64,000 bases of DNA from Aquatica leii (Eukaryota; Arthropoda; Insecta; Coleoptera; Lampyridae), in the NCBI GenBank assembly GCA_035610365.1, contig CM069432.1, forward strand, positions 265,977,177-266,041,176. Reading direction: 5' to 3'. Shown here in pieces: positions 34,609-46,600 of this stretch. The first letter of the stretch is position 1, and each line of letters starts with the position of its first letter. The position numbers were made by a program, and so were the translations under genes. The notes beneath the pieces are model-generated. The model was not told the DNA's origin and ran no database searches. It saw only the letters and a program-made list of their open reading frames with translations.

Positions 34609-37600
34609 GTAAGTATCACGGTTTGTTTTCTATCGATACGAATGTTTTTATTTTTTTATTCGCTTGAGTATAAATAGATTAAATTTCGTCATATATTTTT
34701 CTAGAATTTCTGATTGTTTACATGTTTGTTTTTTGTAATCTAGTCAAAATAGTGAATAATAAGGAAAGAAAATAAAGTTGACAATTTGGTCTATTTTCAT
34801 ACAAAAGCACAAAAGTTATAAACAAAAACAAAAGTCATAGGAAACTTTAAATACAAATTACCTACTACAGAAACAAGTCTCAACTTGTTAGTGGAATCAA
34901 TCAAAGATCTTGTCTATGCGGTCTAGAGACGTTACGTTACCCCTACCTCGCTACGCTATGAACTGTACGCTTTGGGAATCTAGAGTTCGCGTAACTTGTA
35001 AAGGACCTGTCACGTGAAATAAGTTTACATGATGAATCCATTCTTACAAATATAATACAATAATTGCCATTTTGCTATGCCATTGTCTTTGGAAAGTCGC
35101 GCAGAAAAGCTCCGCCCACAGGTTCTTTATAAATTACGCGAACTCTACCACTTTGAAGGGAGCAGAAATTGTGTAAAACTAAAAGATGAAAATAAATTCC
35201 AACAATTTAAGCAAAAACTATCTACAAACAGAAACGAAGATAAAGTAAAAAAAAAAACGAAAAATTTGGGAAGTTTTTGAGTAAAAGTATACACAAAACA
35301 GAAACAAAGAAAAATAAGTTAAGACGAAACTAGAAGGAGACATGAAAGCAAATTATAAAAATATAATCAAACTGAAGAACAAAAATGACTAGGCACAATT
35401 AATAGCAAATGTAATAAAATAAAAAGGAAGAATACCAACCGAGCTCATAAAATAGAGAGGAACAAATGTATGACAGACATAACCAAAAATACATGGATAA
35501 GGACTGGAATTCCAGTCTAGGGGATTCGGCCATTATATATTTAATATGTTAGTTTATCTTTATTTGCTCACTTGTGTGTTGCAAAAGTGATTCGTGTTCC
35601 CCTATTTACACTTTTATCCTTTTTTTACATTTTCATTTACATTTATATTTACATTACATTCTTTTTACATTTATTTACACTTTTCCGTTAACGTTTCTCT
35701 TTTCATTTTTCCTTTTCTTCTTTTAGTTGTTTCCTCCTTCTCCATACTTCTTCCATCAAGTCCGCTCCTTCTGTTAACTCCCTGCATTCATTTCTCATGT
35801 GTTTAAGGTCTTCCGTCTCTTCTCCACATAATCTGCACCTCCTTTCTTCCTCTTTTCTTCAGTATCTATTTCCTAACTCTTCGTTCTCGCATCTGATCGT
35901 CGCTATCATTTTTTCTTCTTTTTTTTTCTTCCCTCCTCCCTTCAGATATTCTGGAACCCCTTAATCTCTCTACTTCTTCTCTCGCGTACCCGTTTCTTTT
36001 ATGATATTCTTCTCTGCCATCCTGCCCGTACTTCACTCTTCCTCCCTTTATCTCCATCCAAGATTCCTGTAGTATTTTACATTGGGTTCTTTCCTTCAAT
36101 TCTTCATCGTATTGTAGAGACCTTTTCCTGTCTCTACTCTTATTTTTTCTCCCTGCGCTTCCTCTCTTATAGCATACCCCGGTGTTTCTCTATCTAGTCC
36201 TAATACCCATTTCCAGTAATTTTCTTGTATCCCTTCTATCTCTTTATACATTTTCCACCCCCATATTTCCGCCCACGCTTTTTATTAAGTTTTCAAACAG
36301 CAGCCTTCTTTTTTCTATGTCCACCCCAAACAACCTTTTCCCCACAATCCACACTTGTCCTATTAACCTGTTTTCTTTCCTCACTTTTTCCTATATGTGT
36401 TCCCTCTCCTTATTATCCTGCTTCATTGTGTAACCCAGGCATGTGAATTCCTTCATCTGCTGCACTTCCTCGTCTCTCCATATCCACTCCTCTTTTTTCT
36501 CTCTCCTCTTCTAAATACTATTATTTTTGTTTTCTCCGTATTTACTTCCAACTCTTTTTTTTCTTGTATTTTTCCAGCGTCTTCATCATCTCCTTGATTT
36601 CCTTTTCTTCATTAGCCACCAACACTATGTCATCCGCATACGCCAACGACCACACCTTCGCTTTCCCCTCCTATCTGTTGTCCTCTCATTGTCTTCTCCA
36701 AATCCCTCGTATATACTGCAAACAGGCTTGGATTTAGTGGGCATCCCTGTCTCAACCCCCTCGTTGTAACTCTCACCCTGCTATTCGTAAATTTTCTCTA
36801 TTCTTTCTATTATTTTTTCATTTATTTTTTTTTCTCCTCATGTATTCCCATAGTTTTTTCTTATTCACTCTGTCAAAAGCGGCTTTTAAATCTACGACAG
36901 TGCCACCATTTTCCCTGTTTTTTCTCTAGCTTTATATGTATATATTGTCTATCACTTTTTTTCTCTTTCTGAATCCCGCTTTGTCCGTCCGATACAAAAA
37001 CCCTTTCCTCTATTTCCTTCTGTAGTCTTCCTTGTAGCACTGTTGCATATAATGTAATTCTTCACTTCCTTTCTGTCTCTCTCTCTCCATCTCTCTGGGA
37101 ATCTTTCCACTTTCCATGTTTTATTTACTATTTCCGTCATTCTTTTTGCTATATTCTTTTCCCCGTAGACCCACTGTTCGCTTTGTATCCCATCTTCTCT
37201 TGCCGCCTTCCCTTTTTTTACCTTCTTTATTGCCTATATTACTTCGTCTTCGTTTATTCTATCTACTTCTTCCAGTCTTACTACTGCTTCTTTTCTTTGC
37301 CTAATGTACTCACAAAAATCCTGTTCCATGTTCTTTATTCCCGCCGCGTTCCAAAACAATACTCTCAGCTCACTCATCTCCCCCTGTGTTTCTTCTTTAC
37401 TTTCCTTTATTCATCTTTTTTGGTCTTTTCCCTTTCCATTACTCATTATTACTTTTCTTTGCCATTTCGTCATCATTTTGTCGTTTTTCGTCCCTCCTTC
37501 ACTCTTTAGTTTTTTGTCCTGTGATTACCCATTTTCTATCCCCTGTTTCTGCACAGCTCCCTGCCTCTGCCGTTCAATATGTATCGTTCTTAATTTTCCT

Positions 37601-40600
37601 GTATCCTACCCATACTTTTTTCCCTTCAGCTCTTTTTTCCACCGCTCTGTTCATTATTTCTTTTTGTACTCTCCTTTCTTCCCATGTCAAATCGTGATTA
37701 ATATAAATTATTGTGTTTCTTAATTTCTTATTCTCCGCCATCACCTTCTGCTTTTCTTCCCATTTCCACCACCACCATCTCATTATCCTTCTCTATTCTT
37801 CCGCTTTTTTCTCCAGTTTTTCTGTTCTCTACCAGTTTCTCTTTTTCTTTCTTCCACTTTTTCCCTTCCTCCCATTTCTTCTTTGATTTCTTGCCTCATT
37901 CCTTGCATGTTTTCTTCCATCTGTTTTTTCGTCTTTCTCATTAATTCGTGTAGTTCCCGCTTTTCTTTCTGTTCTTTTCTCTTTCTTCTTTCTATTATTG
38001 AGCTGTTACCTTCGTTTTTTTCCGTTATATTTTTAATGTCCGGTGATCTTATTGTTTTCTTCCCATTTTTTCCCCTCCCTCTCTCTATTTTGTTCATTCC
38101 TTTCTCCTTTTTATTCCTTCCAACGTTCTTTTCTTTCTTTTCATGTTCAAAAATGTTGCACTTGTAGTGGTTTCGCTTTAATTTCGTATTAAATGCACAA
38201 ATTTCTAATAATGTAAGAGGTTATCTTTTATCACTGACTTTCTCGATTGTACTGTTTATTCCCCTTCATCTAACTTGTTCGTCACAGTTTTATACTTTTC
38301 CATCACGGTTTTATACTTCCCACCTAATTAATTATGCTTTCTTCCTCCGTTACCCACCGCTTTCTGTCTCCTTCTGCCCTCTTACTACGACTACTAACTT
38401 CCGTTTCTTTGCTCACTAACTTCTCTAACTTCTACACTTGCTATTCACTTTGACGTTGCCTTAAACGTAAAATATGACCTACGTCCAGAAGTATAGCACG
38501 AATCCTATATGACAGAAAGAAAGAAAAATAAGTTGACACGAAACTAGGACACATGAAAGCAAATTACAAAAAATACACATGAAACTCAAGAACAAAAATG
38601 ACGAGGAACAATTAATAGCAAATGTAATACCAAGTTTCAAATAGAATAAAATAAAAAGGAAGAATACCAACCGAGCTCATAAAATAGAGAGGAATAAATG
38701 TATGACAGATATAACTAAAAATACAGAGATAGGGAGTGGAATTCCCGTCCAAGGGATTCAGCCATTATATGTTTATTATGAAAACTAAACGAGATAAAAT
38801 AGTATCAAATAGGCAATTTCTTTAGACTTTGAGCAAGTAGTATCTTTCTAGTATTATAGCATATGGATGGCTTTGTGATTTGCTTGAGCGAGATCACATA
38901 CGTCCACAATGTCCAAATTGGTTTTATACCTCGTGTTCTCTATCGACTTTTTGGCATCTGCAGGTTACACTAACGCCGTTCGTCGGTGGTTTCAATAACA
39001 TCCGTGCTGGTTTTACGTTAATTTCTGGGTTCCCTTAATTTACCATACATTAGGTGTCTTTTATCAGTTCTTTGTTTCTTCCTCACAGCTTCCAATGCAA
39101 GTTTCCTTCTGAAATAAACCTCTATTTTATTCCTAAATTAAATTTTTGCTTCGGTGTCTTAGTATGAACTTCCAAACAGCGTGCAGTTAAGCTGAACCCT
39201 TAGCTCAGATTTTTCCTGGTTTATCTCTCTTTTTGAAAGATGATCTGATACGAATATCTGTATTTTTGCATGATTCATCCTCTTTTCCACATATCCAATA
39301 ATCAGGATTTGTTATTCAGTTCTGTGGTAGCGAGATGTTTCATAAACTTAATAATTTCTTTTGTTCTCGTGCTGGATGCTCCAGTGATACCAACCAGTGT
39401 GAGATGTATTTTTGTCTTAACAGGTTTCTTGGATTAGCTCCTACTAAAGGAATTTCATATCTCTTCTTTGCTAATAGGCTTATTTTGTTTCATACGTTCC
39501 TCTAATGTTTTTTCTCCAGTGTCTTCGGTTCAACTAACAAGCGAGTTTACACAGTCTAATTGTTCTAGACTCTAGAAGATATTGCTACTAAATCTAGAGA
39601 TTTAAATGCTGCTTTGCTATCGGTAACGATTTGGATCTTCCTATTTTGATTGGACTTTCTAGTCACCTCTTGAGTACAACCGGATATAGCTAGGGTTACT
39701 GCACAACCCAGGTTGCTCCTTGATCTACTTCCCACTCCAGCCAGTAGTTTGTGCAATTTTGGAATCATCTGCTCCATACTTCCTCCATCCATTCCGCTCC
39801 TTTTCCGTTTTCATCTAAGATATCCACTGTTTTCATCACCTCTTCTCTTAGTGCATCTCTTTCTCATGTGGTTCAGATCTTCCGTTTCTTCTCCACATAG
39901 CCTGCACAACTTTTCTGGTTCTTCCTTCCAATATTTGTTCCCTAACTCCTCGTTGCCACATCTGAACCTTGCCACCATTTTTTTCCTTTTGTTGCTTTTA
40001 ATCTCACTGTCTTTTAAATATTCCGGCACCCCTTCACCCTTGATATCTTTATAATTCCTATTATATCTGCTCTCTTTTATCTTTGTCCATCTTTCTTGTT
40101 TTCTATGTCTCTATCTCTCCTTATTATTTCTTCTCTTGTCCATACCCCCTTTTCTCTTAATCTCTCCACTTCTTCACTCGCGTACCCGTTTCTTTTGTAA
40201 TACTCTTCTCTGCCCTCCTGCCCGTACTTCACTTTCCCTCCCTTTATCTCTTTCCAACATTCTTGCAGAATTTTGCAATCTGTTCTTTCCCTCATTTCTT
40301 CCTCGTATTTTATTGCTCTTTTTCCTGTCTCAATCCTTATTTTTCCTATCTCCACCCCCTCCCTCACAATTTACCCCAGTGTATCCCTGTCCAATCCTAA
40401 CACCCATCTCCAGTATTTTTCCTGTAGCCCCTCTACCTCCCTCCACTCCTTCCAGCCCCATATTTCCGCTCCATACATTACCACCCCCTTTATTAATTTT
40501 TCGAACAGCAATTTTCTTTTTATATCCATCTTGAAAATTCTTTCCCCACACCCCATACTTGTCCTATTAGCCTGTTTCTTTTCTTCACCCTTTCCTTTAT

Positions 40601-43600
40601 GTGTTCTCCTCTTTATTATCCTGTTTCTTCGTGTAGCCCAGGTATGTAAATTCCTTCACTTGTTGCACTTTCTCATCACTCCATCTCCACTCCTCTCTTT
40701 TCTTTTCCCCCTCCTTTTCTAAATATCATTATCTTTGTTTTCTCCGTGTTTACTTCCAATTCTTTTTTTTTCATATATTTTTCTAGCGTTTTCATCATCT
40801 CTTTCATTTCCTTTTCCTCCTTAGCCACCAGCACTATGTCATCCGCATACGCCAACGACCATACCTTAGCTTTCCCTAGCACTATCCCTCCTGTCTGTTG
40901 TCCTCTCATTGTCTCTTCCAGATCCCCCGTATATACCGAGAACAGGCTTGGGCTCAGTGGACATCCCTGCCTCAACCCTCTCTTTGTTATGAATTTCTCA
41001 CTCTCTTCCCCATTCACTTTAACCCTGCTTCTCGTTTCTTCATATATTTCCTCTATTCTTTGTATTAATCTTTCATTGCTTTTTTTTTTTGATATATTCC
41101 CACAGCTTTTACCTATTCACTTTGTCAAAAGCAGCTTTTAGGTCTACGAATAGTGCTACCATTTTCCCTCTTTTCTTTTCTAGTTCTTTATTTGCTAAGT
41201 GTTTCATTATATATATGTTGTCTATCGCCCTTCTTCCTTTTCTGAATCCCGCTTGTCCGTCTGGTACCAAACTTCTTTCCTCTATTTCCTTCTGTAATCT
41301 TTCTTGCAGTATTGTCGCGTACAATTTGTATGCCGAGCTCAGTAATGTTACCCCTCTATAATTCTCGACTTTTTTTTCGCCTTTTTTATGTATTGGGCAT
41401 ATTATTCCCTCTCTCCATCCCTCTGGGAATCCTTCCCCTTTCCATATTTTGTTTATTATTTCCGTCATCCTTTTTGCTACATTTTCTCCCCCGTATATCC
41501 ACTCTTCTCCTTGTATCCCATCTTCTCCTGTCGCCTTTCCTTTTTTTATATTCTTTATCGCCTCTATTACTTCTTCCTCCCTTATTCTATCCCTATCTCC
41601 TTCTTCTTGTCTTACTACCGCGTCTTTCCTTTTTCTTTTTCCTGCTTTTGTTCTTCCCCTCCCAACAGGTTCCGAAAATATATCTCCCATTCTTTAATTT
41701 TTATTCCCTTTGTCGTCCTGTTTTTTTTCCTCTGCTTCTTTAGGTACTTCCATACATCTTCTTCCGTTTTTATTCCTTTAATCTGCTCCTCTTGTTTCTT
41801 TTGTTTTCCTCCTTCTTTCTATCGCATGTTTTTTTGTATATTTTTACTGCTTCTTTGTATTCTTCTTTTTCTTTCTTCCCTTTTTCCACTGTCTTAATGC
41901 TCTTCTTGCCTTTTCTTTGCTTCCTTGCATTCCTTATCCCACCATTTCTTCCATCCAGTTTTCTCCCCTTCCATTTTCTAAATCTGACTCTCTCTGTTGC
42001 TTTCTCTATCATCTCTCTCATTTCCTCTACACTTTCTTGTACTTCCTTCCCTATCCATACCGTTTTCCCTATTCTCTCTTTGTATCTTTTTATACTCTCT
42101 TCTGTCCACTTTTTTTTTGTTATGTACTTCTCCTCTTCCTCTCTCTCTTGTCTTTCCCTTCCTTCCATTGTCAATTCCAGTGGTTGATGGTCTGACTCTA
42201 CTCTTTCTCCCACCTTAAATGTCTTTACCTTTTCTGCGGCCTCTTCATTTGTCATTACAAAATCTATTATTGATTCTCCCCTTCCTCCTATGTACGTAAA
42301 TCCCCCCTTTCCATCATCTTCTCTGTTCCCGTTCATTATTTCCCACCCTTTTTCGTTGCACAATTCCAGCAGTTCCTCTCCCTCTTTATTTATCACCTTG
42401 TCCTTTGTTTGTCTCTTTCCCGTCCCTTTTCTTTCTTGTATTCCTCCCTCTTCCCCTATTCTTGCGTTGTAGTCCCCTCCTATCATTATCAATCCCTCTT
42501 CCCTCTCATCTATCATCTCTTCTAAGTTTTGTCTCTTTCATTCTACTGCTATAAACCGTCACCACTTTTATTTTTTTCCCCACTGCAGGTTCCTTTCTAC
42601 AACTCCTCTTCTCTGTTGCACTTTCTCCTTCTTTTCCTGGTTCAACCATTTTTTTCTTATTCCCGTTATTATACCCCCTTTGCTCTCCCTTTTTCTTTTT
42701 TCTTTCTGCATGTTGCACCACCCACTCAAATTCCTATGGCAACTCTTTTTCCCACCACTCCCATTCTTTTTCTTCCATCCATGTTTCCTGTAATCCCACT
42801 ACATCCTGTTCCTTGATGTACTTCCAGAAATCATGTTCCTTGTTTTTTATTCCTGCTACGTTCCAAAACAATACTCTCAGCTCACTCACCTCCCCCGTGC
42901 TTCTTCCTTACTTTCTTTTTTCTCCCTTCTTTTTCTTTTCCATTTCCATCTCTCATTATTCCTTTTCTTTGCCGTTTCGTCAACTTTCCCTCCTTTACCA
43001 CCCCCCCTTTGCCCTTTAGTTTTTTGCCTTTTGGTTCCCCACTTTCTCTTCTCTTTCTCTGCACAGTCCCCTATCCTTGTCGTTCCATATGTATCTGTCT
43101 CCGTCTATCTCCATTTTTCTGTACCCTACCCATACTCTTTTTCCTTCCGCTCTTCTTTCCATCGCTATGTTCATTATTTCTCTTTGCACTCTTCTTTCCT
43201 CCCATGTTAAATCGTGACTTATATATATTCTTGTATTCTTTAATTTCTGCTTCTCCTCCATTACCTTCTGTTTTTCCTCCCATCCTCCGATTTCCGCCAC
43301 CACCATATCATTTTTCTTCTCTTTGTTTATTACTGTCACTTTTTTCACCTCTACTTTTACATTTAATTTTTCTTCCAGCATCACTGCTAAATCTTTTGTG
43401 GTTTTTCACTTCTCCATCCCTTTATCACGATATTATTTTTCTTTTCCATCTTTCCTCGTCTTCCGCTTTTTCTCCAGTTTTTCTATTCTCTCCACCAGTT
43501 TCTCTTTTTCTTTCTCCCACTTCTTTTCTCTTTCTCCCATTTCTTTTTCATTTCTTTGATTTCTTGTCTTATTCCTTGCATATTTTCTTCCATCTGTTTC

Positions 43601-46600
43601 ATCATTTCTCTCATTAATTCTTTTAACTCCTCCATTTCTTTCCTTCCTCCTTCTGTTCTTGAGGTTTTTCCTTCGTTCTCCTCCGATATCTTTTTAACGT
43701 CTGGTGATCTTATTGTTTTCTTTCCTCTTTCAAATATTTGTTGCCTTTCTCTTTCCTCTTCCTCTCTCTCTCTTTTATTCATCCCTTTCCCCCTTTTGTT
43801 ATTACTTATTATTTATTATTTATTTATTTTTTTTTAGTTATTTATTTAATTTTTTTTTTATTAATATTTTTTAAATTTATTGTAACTATGATTCTTCTAA
43901 TTGTATTTAATTAACGCCCACCACAAATATTCGAAAAAGTATATAAATAAAAGTTTTTATTTCCCTGTTATCACAAGCGCGCGCTTGACCTTTAATCTAG
44001 TCCGCGATATCCGCTCGCCTTCGCATACGTTATCTGAGCCACCTTCACATTCCTCAACACGCACACGTAAATTAATTGCTGTAAATCACCTTAAATTACA
44101 CCAAACTCCGTACTACTATTAAACTATCAAACACGTCCTCACTCAATCACCTTCAAAACACGACCTTCTCTTTGTTGGTATGACTACTTGATGACATTAT
44201 GACTTTGACATATTTAATTATCCTAGAAGGTTACTCCACGGTTCGCTTCTGATGCTTGCCGACTGCTTCTGCACAAGTTCTTGATTCTGATGGAAACCCA
44301 CATTCTCTTAAGTGCCCTTATACGTTTGAGTCTGTCAAAAACTAATATTATCCATCCAGCCTACAAACATTTTAATTTTAAGGGTTACAACAGTTACTTC
44401 ACGAGTATGTTCCAAATGCAATGTTATATGTGATTAATATTCATCGCACAAAATAAATCCTTCTTGTTTAGTACTAGACGAGATCACAGCGAATTGCCAA
44501 GTCGTGTGTCGATCATAATCTTTTTAAAATACCAGACAACATACGCTTAGCTGATTCAAAGTTTCAAGAGCCAGGAAGTATAGACGTGCTCATTAGTTCT
44601 CCTATATTTTTTAAATTGCTTTGCGTTGGTCAGGTTTGTTTTGGTTCCAACCACCCTATCTTCTAAAAGACGGATTTGGGTGGGTTGTATCTGGGTTTGT
44701 GGGGGTCAGCGTTATTACTCATGTTTGTTGCAATTTCACTAGTAGCGAAAGTATCTCAAACCAACTTACAAGATTTTGGGAACTTGAACCTCCTCTGGAA
44801 AATTGCTTCCCGCAGTAGAAAACACACTTTTTTCGAAATAGTATAAGAGACGAAACTGGTAGGTTCATTGCGTCAATACCATTCAAAAAATCTATGGAAG
44901 AACTGAGTGATTCATATTTTATAACCCAGAAGAGATTTTTTGCATTAGAAGGGCGACTTTAGGCACACAATCGCATATAATCCTAATTTTGGTGGCCTGT
45001 GGGAAGCAGGAATTAAAACCTGCAAAGCACAGATTAAGCGTGTAGTACGTACTTACCTGGGAACGGTGGAGTTCCGAATATGTTTCCGAACTTCAACAAC
45101 GAACTAAAAGGCTTTGTAATCAGTCGCAGCTAAAAGAAAACCACCTAGTACTTATCAAAGAAGATTATTTGCCTCCATTACAATGACATATGGAAAGATT
45201 TCTGGTGCTGACGGTGTTGGTCGAGTAGCCGAGGTTCGCACACAATCGGACTGCATCAAGAGGTCGTTTGCTAAACTGTGTCTAGTTTTCGTTAATGGAC
45301 AAGAAGTGAAGTAAACTATTATTTACTTATAATTTTTGTAATTGTGTAAAGCCTTTTCCCTTCCAAATCCTTCAAGCATTGAAGGTCAAAAACGAAGAAG
45401 CCTTATATGCTTCCTTGACAGACCATAGTTTCCTGGTGCAAGCTTCATTTTAAGTATTTATTTTAGTTCTTGTGTGTAATTACCGTTAACAGTTGCAACT
45501 GTTAAAGGATGAACTTAGCTTTGGGTTATGAATTAGTTTAAGATTTTGTATGTTCATGTCTTTTCCATTCTGAATAGTCTCGTTGTATTCCCACGTTTCA
45601 CAATAGAATCAACAAAATAAACGCAAAAAGAATACAAACAAGTTGTCATTACTCCATTCTTGTCTCCGTGCTTTATATTATCATTTGTGTTTTTTTTTCA
45701 GATGAAAACGAAACTGAAGATTCAGAACTAGATCGTATATTTCTTCTACTTGCGTACAAAACTGGCACGCTAATCCTAACTGAATTCGATGGTAAATTAA
45801 ACGAATTAGCCGTAATTCAAGACGTCAAACTACATAGGTGAATACCTAAAGTGACTTACCCGTTTTAATAATCAATTTACAGCGTCTACAAGAAATATTT
45901 ATGTTACGAAAGACAGGGTGGCCGAATCACGATATCGAAGCTATGTAGAGAAGCAAACGGCGATCGGATATTTTGCGAAATAACGTATTTGCGTATCTAT
46001 TCGCCGAGCGAGGTTTCATGTTTGCACGTATGGGGCGGAGTGGCGACATTTTTAATTAATAACGAAGTAAAAGTGCTCAAATTCGACCGTAACATTCCTC
46101 CAGTTAGTAGTGTCGAGAATAAAGTGCGAATTACGTTTTGTGTAAAGAATCTTGCACGACTCGAAAGATCTTGTCATATTTATCGTAATAATATTATAAT
46201 TTGTGCTTGTAAGTGTAAACGACGTTTTTGATTGTAAACGAAACGGTGATATTTTGCAGCGACTGATGAAGTTTTACACGAACAGTTCCTAGAAGTTTTT
46301 ATATTAGGCGAAAAGGATCAATATAGTCAGAAATTGTTTAATAGTTGGGCGGCGTTGCAGGCCAATATAACGTGCATGTATCTGTATGGAAATATTTTCG
46401 TCGTAGGTGTAGATATTGGAAATGTAAGTATTTAATCCTTAAAATCCTAAAAACATTTTGTCACCTTGTCGATTACTAGTTAAGTATTCTGTTTAGAATT
46501 TTAAAAACAAAAATAGCGGTGTCGCGTGTTAACGGTAACGAACATTTGAAGTAATGTCTTCCGGGTGTTGTCGTGTTGTCATGTTAAAGCTTGACGTTTT

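Larger units (their letters stand above)
39774..43845 (-). mobile_element. LINE copy 3 of the purine-rich family, near full length
   Basis: Order on minus: ORF1 (43782 to about 42890), endonuclease (about 42885-41750), RT (41690-40676) and C-terminal zinc-finger region (40560-39811). It lacks only the last ~130 bases that the 55.1 kb copy has at its 3' end. Base composition is extreme: the coding strand is mostly A and G, giving Lys/Glu/Arg/Gly-rich proteins. A few frameshifts break each frame. It lies antisense in F-box intron 3. Confidence 0.9.

Noticed and set aside
35077..35280. 67-codon plus-strand frame in F-box intron 3 as an additional exon
   Set aside because: Its borders lack matching splice sites, and exon 3 joins exon 4 in phase without it. 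Its Lys-rich end runs into repeat R.
37116..38167. Long plus-strand frames rich in Phe, Leu, Ser and Pro
   Set aside because: They are the complement of LINE copy 2 coding sequence; pyrimidine-rich DNA has few stops, which opens antisense frames by composition alone.
41312..43617. Plus-strand frames of up to about 200 codons that look like membrane proteins
   Set aside because: These are antisense to LINE copy 3 ORF1/ORF2; the same frames recur antisense to copy 4 at 56.7-59.2 kb, confirming they follow the repeat.
44173..44392. Confident call of a full BEL element from this LTR-like segment
   Set aside because: Only one copy and no primer-binding site; kept as a low-confidence feature.
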